A DNA stretch of 33,497 bases from Pseudomonadota bacterium (GCA_018240405.1 JAFEFW010000014.1:1-33497); one strand, 5' to 3'; numbered from the stretch's first letter, positions 8,174 through 16,471 are shown. Translations and numbers: made by a program. The notes: generated by a model from the sequence alone, not told the origin.

Positions 8174-8197
8174 CGCGGCGGTGCGACCTACGCCGCG
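8174..8197. terminator. Candidate bidirectional terminator between convergent genes
   Basis: CGCGGCG (8174-8180) and CGCCGCG (8191-8197) form a 7-bp stem with a 10-base loop. It sits in the 44-base gap between the stop codons of the isomerase (+) and the phosphoribosyltransferase (-). No T-run is present on either side. Confidence 0.4.
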
Positions 8198-8216
8198 CTC
8201 ACGCGAGCGATCCGTT

Positions 8217-8891
8217 TCAGCACCGCATGTCCCCGCGCTGCATCGGCGATGACAGCAGGCCGATCGTTTCGGCATCGCTCAACTGATGGAAGTCGTCATA
8301 GAACGCGCCGACGCCGCCGAACCGGCGCGCTGGTACCAGGCAGACGACCTCGTCGGCAAATTCCTGCATTTCCTCCAGCGTCGCCTCCGGTGCGACCGGC
8401 ACGGCGAGAATGACCCGCGCCGCACCCTGGCGGCGGATCGCCGTCAGCGCCGCCTTTGCGGTGGCTCCGGTCGCCAGGCCATCATCGACAACGATCACCG
8501 ACCGGCCGGCAGGATTGATCCGCTGACGTCCGGCCAGGTACAAGGCACGGCGCCGCTCGATCTCTGCCAGTTCGTGCTGGCGGGTCCGCTCCAGGTAGGC
8601 CTCATCGGCCCCGGTCACTTGCCGCACATCCTCATTCACGATCGTCTGCGGCGGCACACCGTCGACCACCGCGCCGAGTGCCAGCTCCGGTTGATGCGGA
8701 GCACCGATTTTGCGCACCAGGATCAGGTCGAGCGGCGCGCCCAGCCGGTCGGCGATCACACGCGCAACTGGCACGCCACCGCGTGGCAGTGCGTAGACCG
8801 CCGGGTTCGGCAAGGCCAGCGCGGCGAGACGGGTCGCCAGCATGCGGCCTGCGTCAGTTCGGTCAGCAAACCGGTCGGGCGTGCTTGCCAT
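8217..8891 (-). CDS. Phosphoribosyltransferase-domain protein
   Basis: A 224-aa type I phosphoribosyltransferase-fold protein. The PRPP-binding loop is VIVVDDGLATGAT (132-144). An N-terminal FADRTDAGRMLATRL segment and the YALPRGGVPVARVIADRLGAPLDLILVRKIGAP block match the stand-alone, functionally vague PRTase family related to ComF and predicted phosphoribosyltransferases. The nucleobase acceptor is unknown. It lies 73 bases downstream of the M32 carboxypeptidase on the same strand and may be the last cistron of the oxidase cluster transcript. Confidence 0.85.
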   Translation of the reverse strand: MASTPDRFADRTDAGRMLATRLAALALPNPAVYALPRGGVPVARVIADRLGAPLDLILVRKIGAPHQPELALGAVVDGVPPQTIVNEDVRQVTGADEAYLERTRQHELAEIERRRALYLAGRQRINPAGRSVIVVDDGLATGATAKAALTAIRRQGAARVILAVPVAPEATLEEMQEFADEVVCLVPARRFGGVGAFYDDFHQLSDAETIGLLSSPMQRGDMRC

Positions 8892-8964
8892 GGTCCGGAC
8901 CTATATCACGGCGTGCACGCGTTCAGGCAGGCGGAGATTGCAAGGCCGCCCGGACGCCGCAGCC

Positions 8965-10446
8965 TTATCCCAAATATCGCACCCGCAGATGCTCCTGGAA
9001 CGCTGTCGGATCCAGCGGCCGCCCGGTGGCTTCTCGCAGGATCTCGTTGAAGCTCAACCGGCTGCCGACGGCATGGACGTTCTGCCGCAGCCAGCCCAAC
9101 AGCGGCGCCAGGTCACCCTGCTCCAGCGCCGCATCCAGATCATCGAGCTGATCCCGTGCCGCTGCCATCAGCTGCGCCGCCGCCATGGCGCCCAGCGTGT
9201 AGCTCGGGAAATAGCCGAACGCGCCGTCATACCAGTGGATATCCTGCAGGCAGCCGCGCGCATCATCCGGTGGCGTAATGCCCAGCAGGGCCGTCAGGCC
9301 GTCATTCCAGGCGCCCGGAAGGTCCTCGACGCGCAACTGCCCGTCGATCATCGCCCGCTCCAGCCGGAAGCGCAGGATCACATGCGCCGGATAGGTCATC
9401 TCGTCCGCCTCGACGCGGATAAAGCTGCGCTCCACCCGGCGCAGCAGGCGGCCGAGATTGTGCCTGCGCCATGCGGCGGGGTCGCCGCCGAACATCTCGT
9501 GGTAGGCCTGCCCGAGATAGCCCAGGAATGCATCCGACCGCGCCGCCTGCATCTCGAAAATCAGCGACTGGCTCTCATGCATGGCCATGCCGGCCGCCTG
9601 TCCCACCGGCAGTCGCGCATAACGCGCCGGCAGCCCCTGTTCGTAGAGCGCGTGGCCGGTCTCATGGATCACCGCCATCATGGCGCTGGCATAGTCATTC
9701 TCGTCATAGCGCGTCGTGATCCGTACATCCGTCGGCGTGCCGCCCGAGAAGGGGTGTGCCGACTGATCCAGCCGCGCACGCTCGAAATCCAGTCCCAGGC
9801 GTTCGGCGACGGAGCGGCACAGAATCTCCTGCGCCGCCAGCGGAAAGGGTCCGGCCGGCCGAACCGGCGCCGCCCGCCGGTCCTGCCGCGCCTCCGCCTC
9901 CGGCAGCGCGGTTGCCAGGAACGTTTCGTATGCCGCGAAGATCGGCGCCACGTCATCGGCCCCGATCCCAGGCTGGTACCCATCCATCAGCGCATCATAC
10001 GGCGTCAGGCCAAGCGCGGCGGACAGGGCGTCGGCGGTCTGGCGGGTCAGGTTCACCACCTCAACCAGGTTCGGCTGCACGATGGAGAAGTCAGCCGCCT
10101 CGCGCGCCGTGCGCCAGACCTTCTCACAGGTGGACGCCGCCTTCGCCAGCGCCACCACCAGATCCTCGGGCACCGCCCGGGCGCGGCGCCAGGCATGTTC
10201 CATGAGGCGGAGATTCGCCTGGTCCCACTCGTCCGCCACCACCGCTCCGGTCAGGTCCGCGGCTACCTCGGATGCGGTCAAGGTCTGGTGCTCCAGCCCC
10301 GCCAGCAGGGCAAGCTGATCCGCGCGGGCCGCGGCGCCGCCCGCCGGCATCACCGCGGCCGAGTCCCAATTCAGCATCGCCGCGCACTCGCCAATGGTGG
10401 CGACGCGGCGGAACCGTTCTGTCAGGCGCTGGTAGGCTTCATTCAT
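8965..10446 (-). CDS. M32-family metallocarboxypeptidase
   Basis: A 493-aa cytoplasmic carboxypeptidase Taq-like enzyme. The zinc motif HETGH is at 261-265, with the third ligand in MHESQSL (E291). The family's DQSAHPFSGG motif lies at 227-236, and the RITTRYDEND block precedes the zinc site. The N-terminus (LNWDSAAVMPAGG) and length agree with the usual ~500 aa. M32 enzymes remove C-terminal residues from peptides. The ATG overlaps the SURF1 stop (ATGA), so translation is probably coupled to the oxidase-assembly genes. A direct role in oxidase biogenesis is not established. Confidence 0.92.
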   Translation of the reverse strand: MNEAYQRLTERFRRVATIGECAAMLNWDSAAVMPAGGAAARADQLALLAGLEHQTLTASEVAADLTGAVVADEWDQANLRLMEHAWRRARAVPEDLVVALAKAASTCEKVWRTAREAADFSIVQPNLVEVVNLTRQTADALSAALGLTPYDALMDGYQPGIGADDVAPIFAAYETFLATALPEAEARQDRRAAPVRPAGPFPLAAQEILCRSVAERLGLDFERARLDQSAHPFSGGTPTDVRITTRYDENDYASAMMAVIHETGHALYEQGLPARYARLPVGQAAGMAMHESQSLIFEMQAARSDAFLGYLGQAYHEMFGGDPAAWRRHNLGRLLRRVERSFIRVEADEMTYPAHVILRFRLERAMIDGQLRVEDLPGAWNDGLTALLGITPPDDARGCLQDIHWYDGAFGYFPSYTLGAMAAAQLMAAARDQLDDLDAALEQGDLAPLLGWLRQNVHAVGSRLSFNEILREATGRPLDPTAFQEHLRVRYLG

Positions 10447-11135
10447 GGCTCGGGACGCTTTCTTGCCCAGACGATGAAGACGGCGATCGCTGCCACCGCC
10501 AGGCCGTACCAGGTGATGGCATAGGAGAGATGGTTATTCTGCGGCCGCGGCAAGCTCCCCGCCGGCACCGGATACTGGCCCGGCGGGACGGAGCCCAGCG
10601 CCACAAGCACGAACGGCGCCGGTTTCGGCAGGCCGAGCGCTACGCCCATGGCTTCCGGATCCAGCGCGTAAAAGCGGCGCGCCGCAAGATCGGTGGCCGG
10701 CGTGAACCAGTGCGCGGGCTCACCGGGTCGGACATAGCCGGTGACCGCGACCTCCCCGGTCGGCTGATCGACCTGGCTGGACGGCGTGCCCGGCACCCAG
10801 CCGCGTTCCACCAGGATCGGCGGTGCCCCCGTCCGCTCCAGCGGCACGATCTGCTGCGCACCCATGATGGCGCCGCCCCGCTCCTGCCGCACCTCGGCGC
10901 CGTACAACGCGGCCTTGTCGAACCGGAAGCGGCCACTGACCGTGACCTTGGTGAACGGTTCGGGATGCGGGCCAAGCGGAACCGGCGGTGCCCGCTCGCC
11001 GGCATCGATCTGCGCCAGGATGGCACGCTTCCATTGCAGCCGCTCGACCTGCCACGTGCCAAGCCCCAGCAGGATCAGGACAGCAACCGCCGTGACCAGG
11101 GCTGGAAGCAGCAGACGCCGAAGCGCCGGCGTCAC
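10443..11135 (-). CDS. SURF1-family cytochrome oxidase assembly protein
   Basis: A 230-aa membrane protein with two terminal transmembrane helices (about residues 8-25 and 205-224) and a periplasmic domain between. Family signatures are LGTWQVERLQWKRAILAQI near residues 21-39, VTVSGRF, ILVERGWVP, and the terminal NNHLSYAITWYGLA. Bacterial SURF1 proteins bind haem a and help insert it into subunit I. A GTG start at 11135 is chosen because GTGA overlaps the DUF983 stop by four bases. The larger frame from 11387 overlaps DUF983 and is not the start. The downstream overlap with the M32 gene continues the tight packing. Confidence 0.9.
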   Translation of the reverse strand: MTPALRRLLLPALVTAVAVLILLGLGTWQVERLQWKRAILAQIDAGERAPPVPLGPHPEPFTKVTVSGRFRFDKAALYGAEVRQERGGAIMGAQQIVPLERTGAPPILVERGWVPGTPSSQVDQPTGEVAVTGYVRPGEPAHWFTPATDLAARRFYALDPEAMGVALGLPKPAPFVLVALGSVPPGQYPVPAGSLPRPQNNHLSYAITWYGLAVAAIAVFIVWARKRPEP

Positions 11136-11494
11136 AATCCCATCTCGGAGGACCTGTGGCGGTATTGCTGGATGACCAGCGCGGCCTTCGTCACACGCAT
11201 GAGGAAGATGGCCAGCGGCGTCGTCACCGCTACCCAAAGGATCGCATGCACATAGAGCGGCGGCTCGTATTTGAACTCCACCCAGAAGGCGAGGATCACG
11301 ATAATTGCGCCGAGCACCATGATGACCGGGACGACTGCACCGTCCCCGACGTCGACCTTTGTCAAATCCAGCCCGCACTTCTCGCACGCGGGCCGCACTT
11401 CCAACAGGTTCTTAAACAATGTGCCCTCGCCGCAGCGAGGGCACTTGCAGCGCAGGGCCGTCGGCATGAACGGCGCCTGCTGTTTCGGAGCCAT
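11132..11494 (-). CDS. DUF983 zinc-ribbon membrane protein
   Basis: A 120-aa protein with two CxxC pairs (CPRCGEGTLFKN and CEKCGLDL) forming a probable zinc ribbon. Two hydrophobic helices follow (VVPVIMVLGAIIVILAFWV and the HAILWVAVTTPLAIFL region). DUF983 proteins are common between coxC and SURF1 in alphaproteobacteria and are presumed oxidase-assembly factors, but their biochemical role is not known. The start at ATG 11494, four bases after the coxC stop, gives no overlap; upstream in-frame codons would overlap coxC. Confidence 0.85.
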   Translation of the reverse strand: MAPKQQAPFMPTALRCKCPRCGEGTLFKNLLEVRPACEKCGLDLTKVDVGDGAVVPVIMVLGAIIVILAFWVEFKYEPPLYVHAILWVAVTTPLAIFLMRVTKAALVIQQYRHRSSEMGL

Positions 11495-11498
11495 ACGG

Positions 11499-12347
11499 TT
11501 ACTCGGCGGCGAGTTGGCCCGCACCGTACCAGTAGATGCAGACGAACAGGAACAGCCACACCACGTCGACGAAGTGCCAGTACCAGGCTGCCGCTTCGAA
11601 GCCGAAGTGGCGCTGCGGCGTAAAGGCGCCGTTGTTCGCGCGCATCCAGCACACGATCAGGAAACAGGTGCCGACGATGACGTGGAAGCCGTGGAAGCCG
11701 GTCGCCAGGAAGAAGGTGGAGGGATACACGCCACCGCCGACGAACTTGAACGGGGCGTGCATGTATTCCAGCGCCTGGAAGAAGGTGAAGCTCAGGCCCA
11801 GCAGGACGGTGATGCCCAGGCCCTGGATCAGCCCCTTGCGGTTGCCTTCCAGCAGGCAGTGATGGGCCCAGGTGATGGTCGTGCCGGACAGCAGCAGGAT
11901 CATCGTGTTCAGGAACGGCAGGTGGAACGGATCGAACGTGTAGATGTTCGACGGCGGCCACACGGTCTGGCCGTCACCCTGCGTCTCCGGGAAGATCAGG
12001 AAGTTGAAATAGGCCCAGAAGAAGCCGACGAAGAACATCACCTCGGAGGCGATGAACAGCGTCATGCCGTAGCGCAGGCCGAGTCGCACAATGGCGCTGT
12101 GGGCGCCGGGCGTGTTGCTTTCCTTCAGCACGTCGCGCCACCAGAAGAACATCGTGCCCAGCACGGTCAGCAGGCCCAGCAGCAGGACGATGTAGCTGCC
12201 TTTGTGCGCCGCCAGAATGATGCCGACAACCGTGAGGAACCCGCCGATCGCGCCGGTCAGCGGCCACGGGCTGGGATCGGGAAGATGATACGGCTGCTTC
12301 AGTCCCGAACTGACCACTGCGGGGGCGCCGTGCGCGTCGCTGCTCAT
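11499..12347 (-). CDS. ctaE: Cytochrome c oxidase subunit III
   Basis: A 282-aa protein with seven predicted membrane helices. Landmarks are KQPYHLPDPSPWPL near the N-terminus, FFWWRDV, the ASEVMFFVGFFWAYF helix with its conserved Glu, WAHHCLLEGNR, and the terminal GFHVIVGTCFLIVCW and AAAWYWHFVDVVWLFLFV blocks. It is the third core subunit of the aa3-type haem-copper oxidase. The ATG at 12347 (MSSDAHG) fits the family; the open frame 24 codons further upstream lacks support. The 94-base gap after ctaG holds no gene. Confidence 0.95.
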   Translation of the reverse strand: MSSDAHGAPAVVSSGLKQPYHLPDPSPWPLTGAIGGFLTVVGIILAAHKGSYIVLLLGLLTVLGTMFFWWRDVLKESNTPGAHSAIVRLGLRYGMTLFIASEVMFFVGFFWAYFNFLIFPETQGDGQTVWPPSNIYTFDPFHLPFLNTMILLLSGTTITWAHHCLLEGNRKGLIQGLGITVLLGLSFTFFQALEYMHAPFKFVGGGVYPSTFFLATGFHGFHVIVGTCFLIVCWMRANNGAFTPQRHFGFEAAAWYWHFVDVVWLFLFVCIYWYGAGQLAAE

Positions 12348-12441
12348 GCCAAACCTACCATCAACACGCCCGGGGAACCGCCCAGACACGGCCGACGCAT
12401 CATCGCCGGATTCCGCCACCGTTCAAGTGCCGGCCCTTAAC

Positions 12442-13059
12442 TCAATTCGTTTTCGCACCGGCTCCATTCGGGTCCGACAACGGGCCGACATGGGGGCCCG
12501 CCTTGGCCAGGGCGCCGGCTTTTGCCGCATCCTCAACCGAACGGAAAAACGTATACGACAACGTAATCGTCTTCACATCCGCCGTGCTCGGGTCGTCCCT
12601 GATCGCCGGATCGACCCAGAAGGTGACGGGGAATTCCATGGTCTGGCCGGCCTCCAGCGTCTGCTTGTTGAAACAGAAGCAGGCCGTCTTGTGGAAATAC
12701 TTGCCCACCTTCTCCGGCGTCACATTGTACAGCGCCATGCCGGTGACCGGATGCCCGGCCTCGTTGGTCGCCCGGTAGAAGGCAATCTGCTCCTCGCCGA
12801 TCGGCAGGGTGACCTCATTCTGGTCCGGCCCGAACTTCCAGGGCAGCGCCGGGTTGGTGTCGGCGTTGAAGCGCACGCGGATCGTTCCGCCAGACGCTCC
12901 CGGTGCCGCGGCGAGACCGATCGACGGTGTACCGCCGAAGCCGGTCACCGCACAGAACAGGCGGTACAGCGGGACGGCCGCAAACGACAGGCCGAGCATC
13001 CCCAGCATCACCGAAACGGTGGTGACGGCGAGAACCGTATTGCGCCTGGTCCGCTGCAT
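12442..13059 (-). CDS. ctaG: Cytochrome oxidase copper assembly protein CtaG (Cox11)
   Basis: A 205-aa Cox11-family protein. One N-terminal membrane anchor (about residues 9-30) is followed by a periplasmic immunoglobulin-like domain. The copper-binding CFCF motif (C127, C129) lies in KTACFCFNKQTL, and Cys36 near the membrane is also conserved. The protein delivers copper to the CuB site of subunit I. It begins immediately after the coxF-like stop codon with no spacer. Confidence 0.94.
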   Translation of the reverse strand: MQRTRRNTVLAVTTVSVMLGMLGLSFAAVPLYRLFCAVTGFGGTPSIGLAAAPGASGGTIRVRFNADTNPALPWKFGPDQNEVTLPIGEEQIAFYRATNEAGHPVTGMALYNVTPEKVGKYFHKTACFCFNKQTLEAGQTMEFPVTFWVDPAIRDDPSTADVKTITLSYTFFRSVEDAAKAGALAKAGPHVGPLSDPNGAGAKTN

Positions 13060-13203
13060 CTACAGACGCGCCATCTTGACGATGGTGATGGCGTAGAACA
13101 GCGCGGCCAGTGCCAGCAGCACGATCATGATTGCCCAGCTGCGTCCACGGCGCCGCTGGTTGATCTGCGTGGAGGTTTCGCGATCGTGGTGGTCGTCGGC
13201 CAT
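13060..13203 (-). CDS. coxF: CoxF-like small single-pass membrane protein
   Basis: A 47-aa frame, MADDHHDRETSTQINQRRRG then a basic RSW and a single hydrophobic helix (about residues 24-42), ending VKMARL. The position, exactly between ctaB and ctaG, and the layout (polar N-terminus, basic anchor, one helix) match the CoxF small proteins of alphaproteobacterial oxidase operons. Their function is unclear. It ends on TAG directly abutting the ctaG ATG and starts five bases after the ctaB stop. Identity rests on context and topology rather than strong motifs. Confidence 0.75.
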   Translation of the reverse strand: MADDHHDRETSTQINQRRRGRSWAIMIVLLALAALFYAITIVKMARL

Positions 13204-13208
13204 GAAAC

Positions 13209-14159
13209 TCACCAGATGAAGTGGTCAATGGCCAGAACGCCGAACAGGGCGAACAGGTAGTAGATGGAAAACTTGAACGCCTTTTTTGCCGGCGCATCCT
13301 TGGTCAGGCTGACACCGTTCGCATCCTGCCGGTCGCGCAGCGTCGCCCAGGCGCGCTGCACGAAGACGGCGCCCAGGGCCACCGCGGCGACAGCGTAAGG
13401 AAGGCCGCTGAAGCCGACGAACACCGGCGCCAGGCTGACCGGCACCAGGATCAGCGTGTAGATGAAGATCTGCCAGCGGGTTTCCTTCGCCCCGTTGGTG
13501 ACCGGCAGCATCGGCACGCCGGCGCGGCGGTAGTCGTCATTGGCCCAGAGCGCCAGCGACCAGAAATGCGGCGGCGTCCAGATGAAGATGATCGCGAACA
13601 GGATCAGCGGCACGAGATCGACCGATCCGGTCACCGCGGCCCAGCCGATCACCGGCGGGAAGGCACCGGCGGCGCCGCCGATGACGATGTTCTGCGGCGT
13701 CCGGCGCTTCAGCCACATCGTATAGACGAACACGTAGAAGCCGATCGACAGCGCCAGCACCGCGGCGGCGGCGGCGTTCACCGCCAGGAACATGACGATA
13801 ACGGAACCGACGGCCAGGATGACGCCGAACCCCAGTGCCCCTTCCGGCGAAATGCGCCCGGCCGGGATCGGCCGCTTGCTGGTGCGCCGCATGATCGCGT
13901 CGATATCGCGGTCGTACCACATATTGATGGCGCCACAGGCGCCGGCCGCCACGGTGATGCACAGCACCGCCGTCAGCGCCAGCACCGCGTGCAGGCGACC
14001 CGGCGCAACAAGCAGGCCAATCACGCCGGAGTAGACGACAAGCGTCAGCACCCGCGGCTTCAGCAGCATGATCCAGTCGCGGTAGTCCGCCTCCAGGATC
14101 GCGTCGCTTGCGGACGACGCGGGCTCCTGCAGGACAGCCGGGGTTGTCATGCCGCTCAT
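13209..14159 (-). CDS. ctaB: Haem O synthase (protohaem IX farnesyltransferase)
   Basis: A 316-aa UbiA-family polytopic prenyltransferase. The first Asp-rich motif is NMWYDRDID (N79, D83, D87), followed by RTSKRPIPAGRIS. PQNIVIGGAAGAFPPVIGW and WTPPHFWSLALWANDDYRRAGVPMLP are the other family blocks. It attaches a farnesyl chain to haem B, making haem O, the precursor of haem A for aa3 oxidase. GGAAGG lies upstream of ATG 14159; M4 is an alternative start. Only 21 bases separate it from coxB, so ctaD, often located here, is absent. Confidence 0.95.
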   Translation of the reverse strand: MSGMTTPAVLQEPASSASDAILEADYRDWIMLLKPRVLTLVVYSGVIGLLVAPGRLHAVLALTAVLCITVAAGACGAINMWYDRDIDAIMRRTSKRPIPAGRISPEGALGFGVILAVGSVIVMFLAVNAAAAAVLALSIGFYVFVYTMWLKRRTPQNIVIGGAAGAFPPVIGWAAVTGSVDLVPLILFAIIFIWTPPHFWSLALWANDDYRRAGVPMLPVTNGAKETRWQIFIYTLILVPVSLAPVFVGFSGLPYAVAAVALGAVFVQRAWATLRDRQDANGVSLTKDAPAKKAFKFSIYYLFALFGVLAIDHFIW

Positions 14160-14180
14160 CGGCCGGCCCTTCCGGGTTGG

Positions 14181-15014
14181 TTACTGCAGCGCCAGCTTCG
14201 GCGTCTTGCCGGCGTCGGCAGCCTTCTTCTGCTGCTGCGCCCAGGTGTCGAACTCATTCTGCGGCACCGCCTTGATGGCGATCGGCATGCGGCTGTGGTT
14301 CTCACCGCAGATCTGGTTGCACTGGCCATAGAACACGCCCGGCACCGACGCCTCGACCCAGGTCTCGATCGTGCGGCCCGGAATCGCGTAGCGCTGCAGA
14401 CCCAGCGACGGGATAAAGAAGCTGTGGATCACGTCGGTGCTGGCGGTCAGGATGCGGACCTTCTTGCCGACCGGGATGATCATCTGGTTGTCGACGTCCA
14501 GCAGGCGCTTCTGGCCGGGCTTCAGGTCGTCATCCATGATGTAGCGGCTGTCCAGGTCGAAGCCGCCCTGGTCAGGATAGTTGTACGACCAGTACCACTG
14601 ATGGCCCGTCACCTTCACCGTCATGTCCGGATCCGGCGTGCGATCCTGGAAGTAGATCAGGCGGAAGGACGGGATGGCGATGATCACCAGGATCAGCACC
14701 GGAACGACCGTCCAGGCAATCTCCAGGAACGTGTTGTGGCTGTTCTGGCTCGGATTCGGATTGCGGCGGCTGTTGAAGCGATACATCACCCAGATCAGCA
14801 GCGCGCCGACGAACAGCGTGATGATGGTGATGATCACCAGCACCAGGTTATGCAGCTCGATGGCGCGTTCCTTGAGTGGGCCAAAGGCGGGCTGCATGCC
14901 CATTTCCCAGCCCTTTGGCGCGCCGACGACACCCTGCGCCATTGCGCACGGCACGGTCAGCAAGGTTGCGGCAAATCCAGCCGCGAGTGCCGAGAGCCGC
15001 TTCAGTATCCGCAT
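14181..15014 (-). CDS. ctaC: Cytochrome c oxidase subunit II
   Basis: A 277-aa CuA-bearing subunit. A signal peptide covers about residues 1-27 (cleavage after AMA), then two membrane helices (about 55-78 and 99-118), then the periplasmic cupredoxin domain. CuA ligands are visible as H197 in DVIHSFFIP and the C232/C236/H240/M243 set in GQCNQICGENHSRMP. VTGHQWYWSYNYPD (136-149) is the electron-entry aromatic patch. There is no C-terminal haem c motif, so this is the ordinary caa-less form. ATG 15014 gives a proper signal peptide; the frame to 15113 does not. Confidence 0.96.
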   Translation of the reverse strand: MRILKRLSALAAGFAATLLTVPCAMAQGVVGAPKGWEMGMQPAFGPLKERAIELHNLVLVIITIITLFVGALLIWVMYRFNSRRNPNPSQNSHNTFLEIAWTVVPVLILVIIAIPSFRLIYFQDRTPDPDMTVKVTGHQWYWSYNYPDQGGFDLDSRYIMDDDLKPGQKRLLDVDNQMIIPVGKKVRILTASTDVIHSFFIPSLGLQRYAIPGRTIETWVEASVPGVFYGQCNQICGENHSRMPIAIKAVPQNEFDTWAQQQKKAADAGKTPKLALQ

Positions 15015-15079
15015 AGACCGAGTTCCCCAATCCGATCGCCGCAGCGTGGGCCGAACGAAATTCGGGACCTCGCCGATCG

Positions 15080-15178
15080 GCCTCGGCGTAGCCGAGGCGT
15101 TGGGGAAGATCAAGGTCCCCAGGCGCCGCTTTTCAGACGAATCTGACGCGGCCGGTTCAGGCGGCCGCGAGGGCCGCC
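15080..15178 (-). promoter_or_regulatory. Leader hairpins upstream of the oxidase operon
   Basis: Two strong inverted repeats lie between pmtA and coxB. GGCGGCC/GGCCGCC (15160-15178, 5-base loop) sits 8 bases beyond the pmtA stop and may end its transcript. GCCTCGGC/GCCGAGGC (15080-15098, 3-base loop GTA) sits 65 bases before coxB. Neither has a T-run. The second may be a leader structure or protein-binding site for the oxidase operon. Confidence 0.4.
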
Positions 15179-15185
15179 CGCAAGC

Positions 15186-15866
15186 TCAGGCACGCAGCCG
15201 GACCAAGGTGAACAGGCCAAGCGGCCGGACCGGTTCGGCTTCGAGCTGCGCCAGGTCTTCAGGCGAAAAAATCGCCTCCATCGAGAAATCCGGGTGCCAG
15301 CCCAGCGCGCGGGAGGCGGGCGCCATCGTCCGCTCCAGCCACCAGCGCGGCCCCTTGTCGGCAGCAAAGTGATTGATGAACAGGATGTTCCCGCCAGGAC
15401 GCACCAGCCGCCGCATCTCCTGCAGCAGCGCCTTCGGATTCGGCACGACGGAGGCGACGAACATTGCCACCGCGATGTCGAAGGACTGGTCCGCGAAGGT
15501 CGTCTTCTCGGCGTCCATCTCCAGCAGGGCGTGGACGTGCGACAGACCTTCCTTGCGGGTGCGCGCCTTCGCCTTGCGCAGCATCTCCTCCGACAGGTCG
15601 ATGCCGGTAATCCGTTTATCCCGGTTGTAGTGTGGGAGCGCCAGCCCGGTGCCGACGCCCACTTCCAGCACGTCCCGCCCAGGCAGGCGATTGACGAGCG
15701 TCACCGCCTTCTGGCGGCCCCAGGAGGAGACACCGCCGAAGACGGCGTCATACACCCCGGCCCATCGCCGGTAGGCGTCGAGAATCGAGGCAGTATCGAG
15801 CGCCGACGCCGTGCCAAATTGCACCGAGTCGGTGGCCACACCCCTTTTGGTGATTGTTCTGTCCAT
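15186..15866 (-). CDS. pmtA: Phosphatidylethanolamine N-methyltransferase-like SAM methyltransferase
   Basis: A 226-aa class I SAM-dependent methyltransferase. YRRWAGVYDAVFGGVSSWGRQKAV (about 31-54) and DVLEVGVGTGLALPHY (64-79, motif I, SAM-binding GxGxG) match the Rhodobacter-type PmtA family. GIDLSEEMLRKA is the second SAM contact. PmtA converts phosphatidylethanolamine to phosphatidylcholine at the inner membrane in three methylation steps. GGAAG precedes ATG 15866. Substrate assignment rests on family resemblance; a related ubiquinone or unknown methyltransferase cannot be fully excluded. Confidence 0.8.
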   Translation of the reverse strand: MDRTITKRGVATDSVQFGTASALDTASILDAYRRWAGVYDAVFGGVSSWGRQKAVTLVNRLPGRDVLEVGVGTGLALPHYNRDKRITGIDLSEEMLRKAKARTRKEGLSHVHALLEMDAEKTTFADQSFDIAVAMFVASVVPNPKALLQEMRRLVRPGGNILFINHFAADKGPRWWLERTMAPASRALGWHPDFSMEAIFSPEDLAQLEAEPVRPLGLFTLVRLRA

Positions 15867-15958
15867 CAGGCTTCCTGCCGCCCCTTCGCCGTTCGCCCTC
15901 AGGCCCGGCTTGAACTGGTCGCCTCACCGGAGCCATGGGTGAGGCGCACTGGGTGAAT

Positions 15959-15991
15959 CGCTACGATACGGTAGCGGGTTCGCGGCGAACC
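15959..15991 (-). terminator. Tandem hairpins downstream of tatA
   Basis: GGTTCGC/GCGAACC (15977-15991, 1-base spacer) and CGCTAC/GTAGCG (15959-15976, 6-base loop) lie side by side, 22 bases after the tatA stop. Together they are a plausible transcription end or mRNA-stabilising structure. No T-run follows. Confidence 0.4.
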
Positions 15992-16013
15992 GCAACCCAC
16001 TCCGATGCATAAT

Positions 16014-16265
16014 TCACGAGGTGGCGGACGGTTCCCGGGTGGTTGTGGTCGAGGCAGCACGATTCTCAGGCCCGGAAATGGTGCCCGACGGCTTGGCGTT
16101 GGCCTCTTCCATCGAGGCGTCGTCCGGTTCGGCCATGTTCTTCTTGAACGACTTGATGCCCTTGGCGAAGTCGCCCATCAGCCCGCTGATCTTGTTGCCC
16201 CCGCCGAAAAGCACAAGGATAACGGCCAGAACGATCAGCCAGTGCCAAATGCTGAAACTACCCAT
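16014..16265 (-). CDS. tatA: Twin-arginine translocase subunit TatA
   Basis: An 83-aa protein with a short N-terminal membrane helix ([15 protein letters not shown]), the hinge [13 protein letters not shown], and the amphipathic helix [17 protein letters not shown]. The tail is hydrophilic. This is the standard TatA/E layout; TatA oligomers form the conduit for folded proteins exported by the Tat pathway. GGAGG lies four to five bases before the ATG. tatB and tatC are not in the window, so it stands alone here. Confidence 0.92.
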   Translation of the reverse strand: MGSFSIWHWLIVLAVILVLFGGGNKISGLMGDFAKGIKSFKKNMAEPDDASMEEANAKPSGTISGPENRAASTTTTREPSATS

Positions 16266-16471
16266 TTAACCTCCACCACCTCAGCCTGCATCTGACGCTG
16301 ACGGTTGCTGTAACTGAACGCCGGCGCCTATGGGACCGACCGCTGCTGGCCTGAGCACATGGCGCGAGACGCGGGCCGATGCAAGCACAGTTTACTGACG
16401 ATCTGTCAATGTTGGGAGGCATGCGTCCCAGCCGCAGCCCGGTCGACGACGCTGCCGCCGACGGCGAGGCG

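Noticed and set aside
8842-10524. 560-codon open frame on the + strand opposite the M32 carboxypeptidase
   Set aside because: It is an antisense shadow rich in Arg, Gln and His with no domain; the minus-strand gene has clear zinc-peptidase motifs.
15015-15113. N-terminal extension of cytochrome oxidase subunit II
   Set aside because: The extension would bury the signal peptide behind 33 polar residues; ATG 15014 gives a normal signal sequence.
13221-15146. 641-codon + strand frame opposite ctaB and coxB
   Set aside because: Low-complexity Asp/Arg/His/Gln composition typical of antisense in GC-rich DNA; it crosses two well-identified genes.
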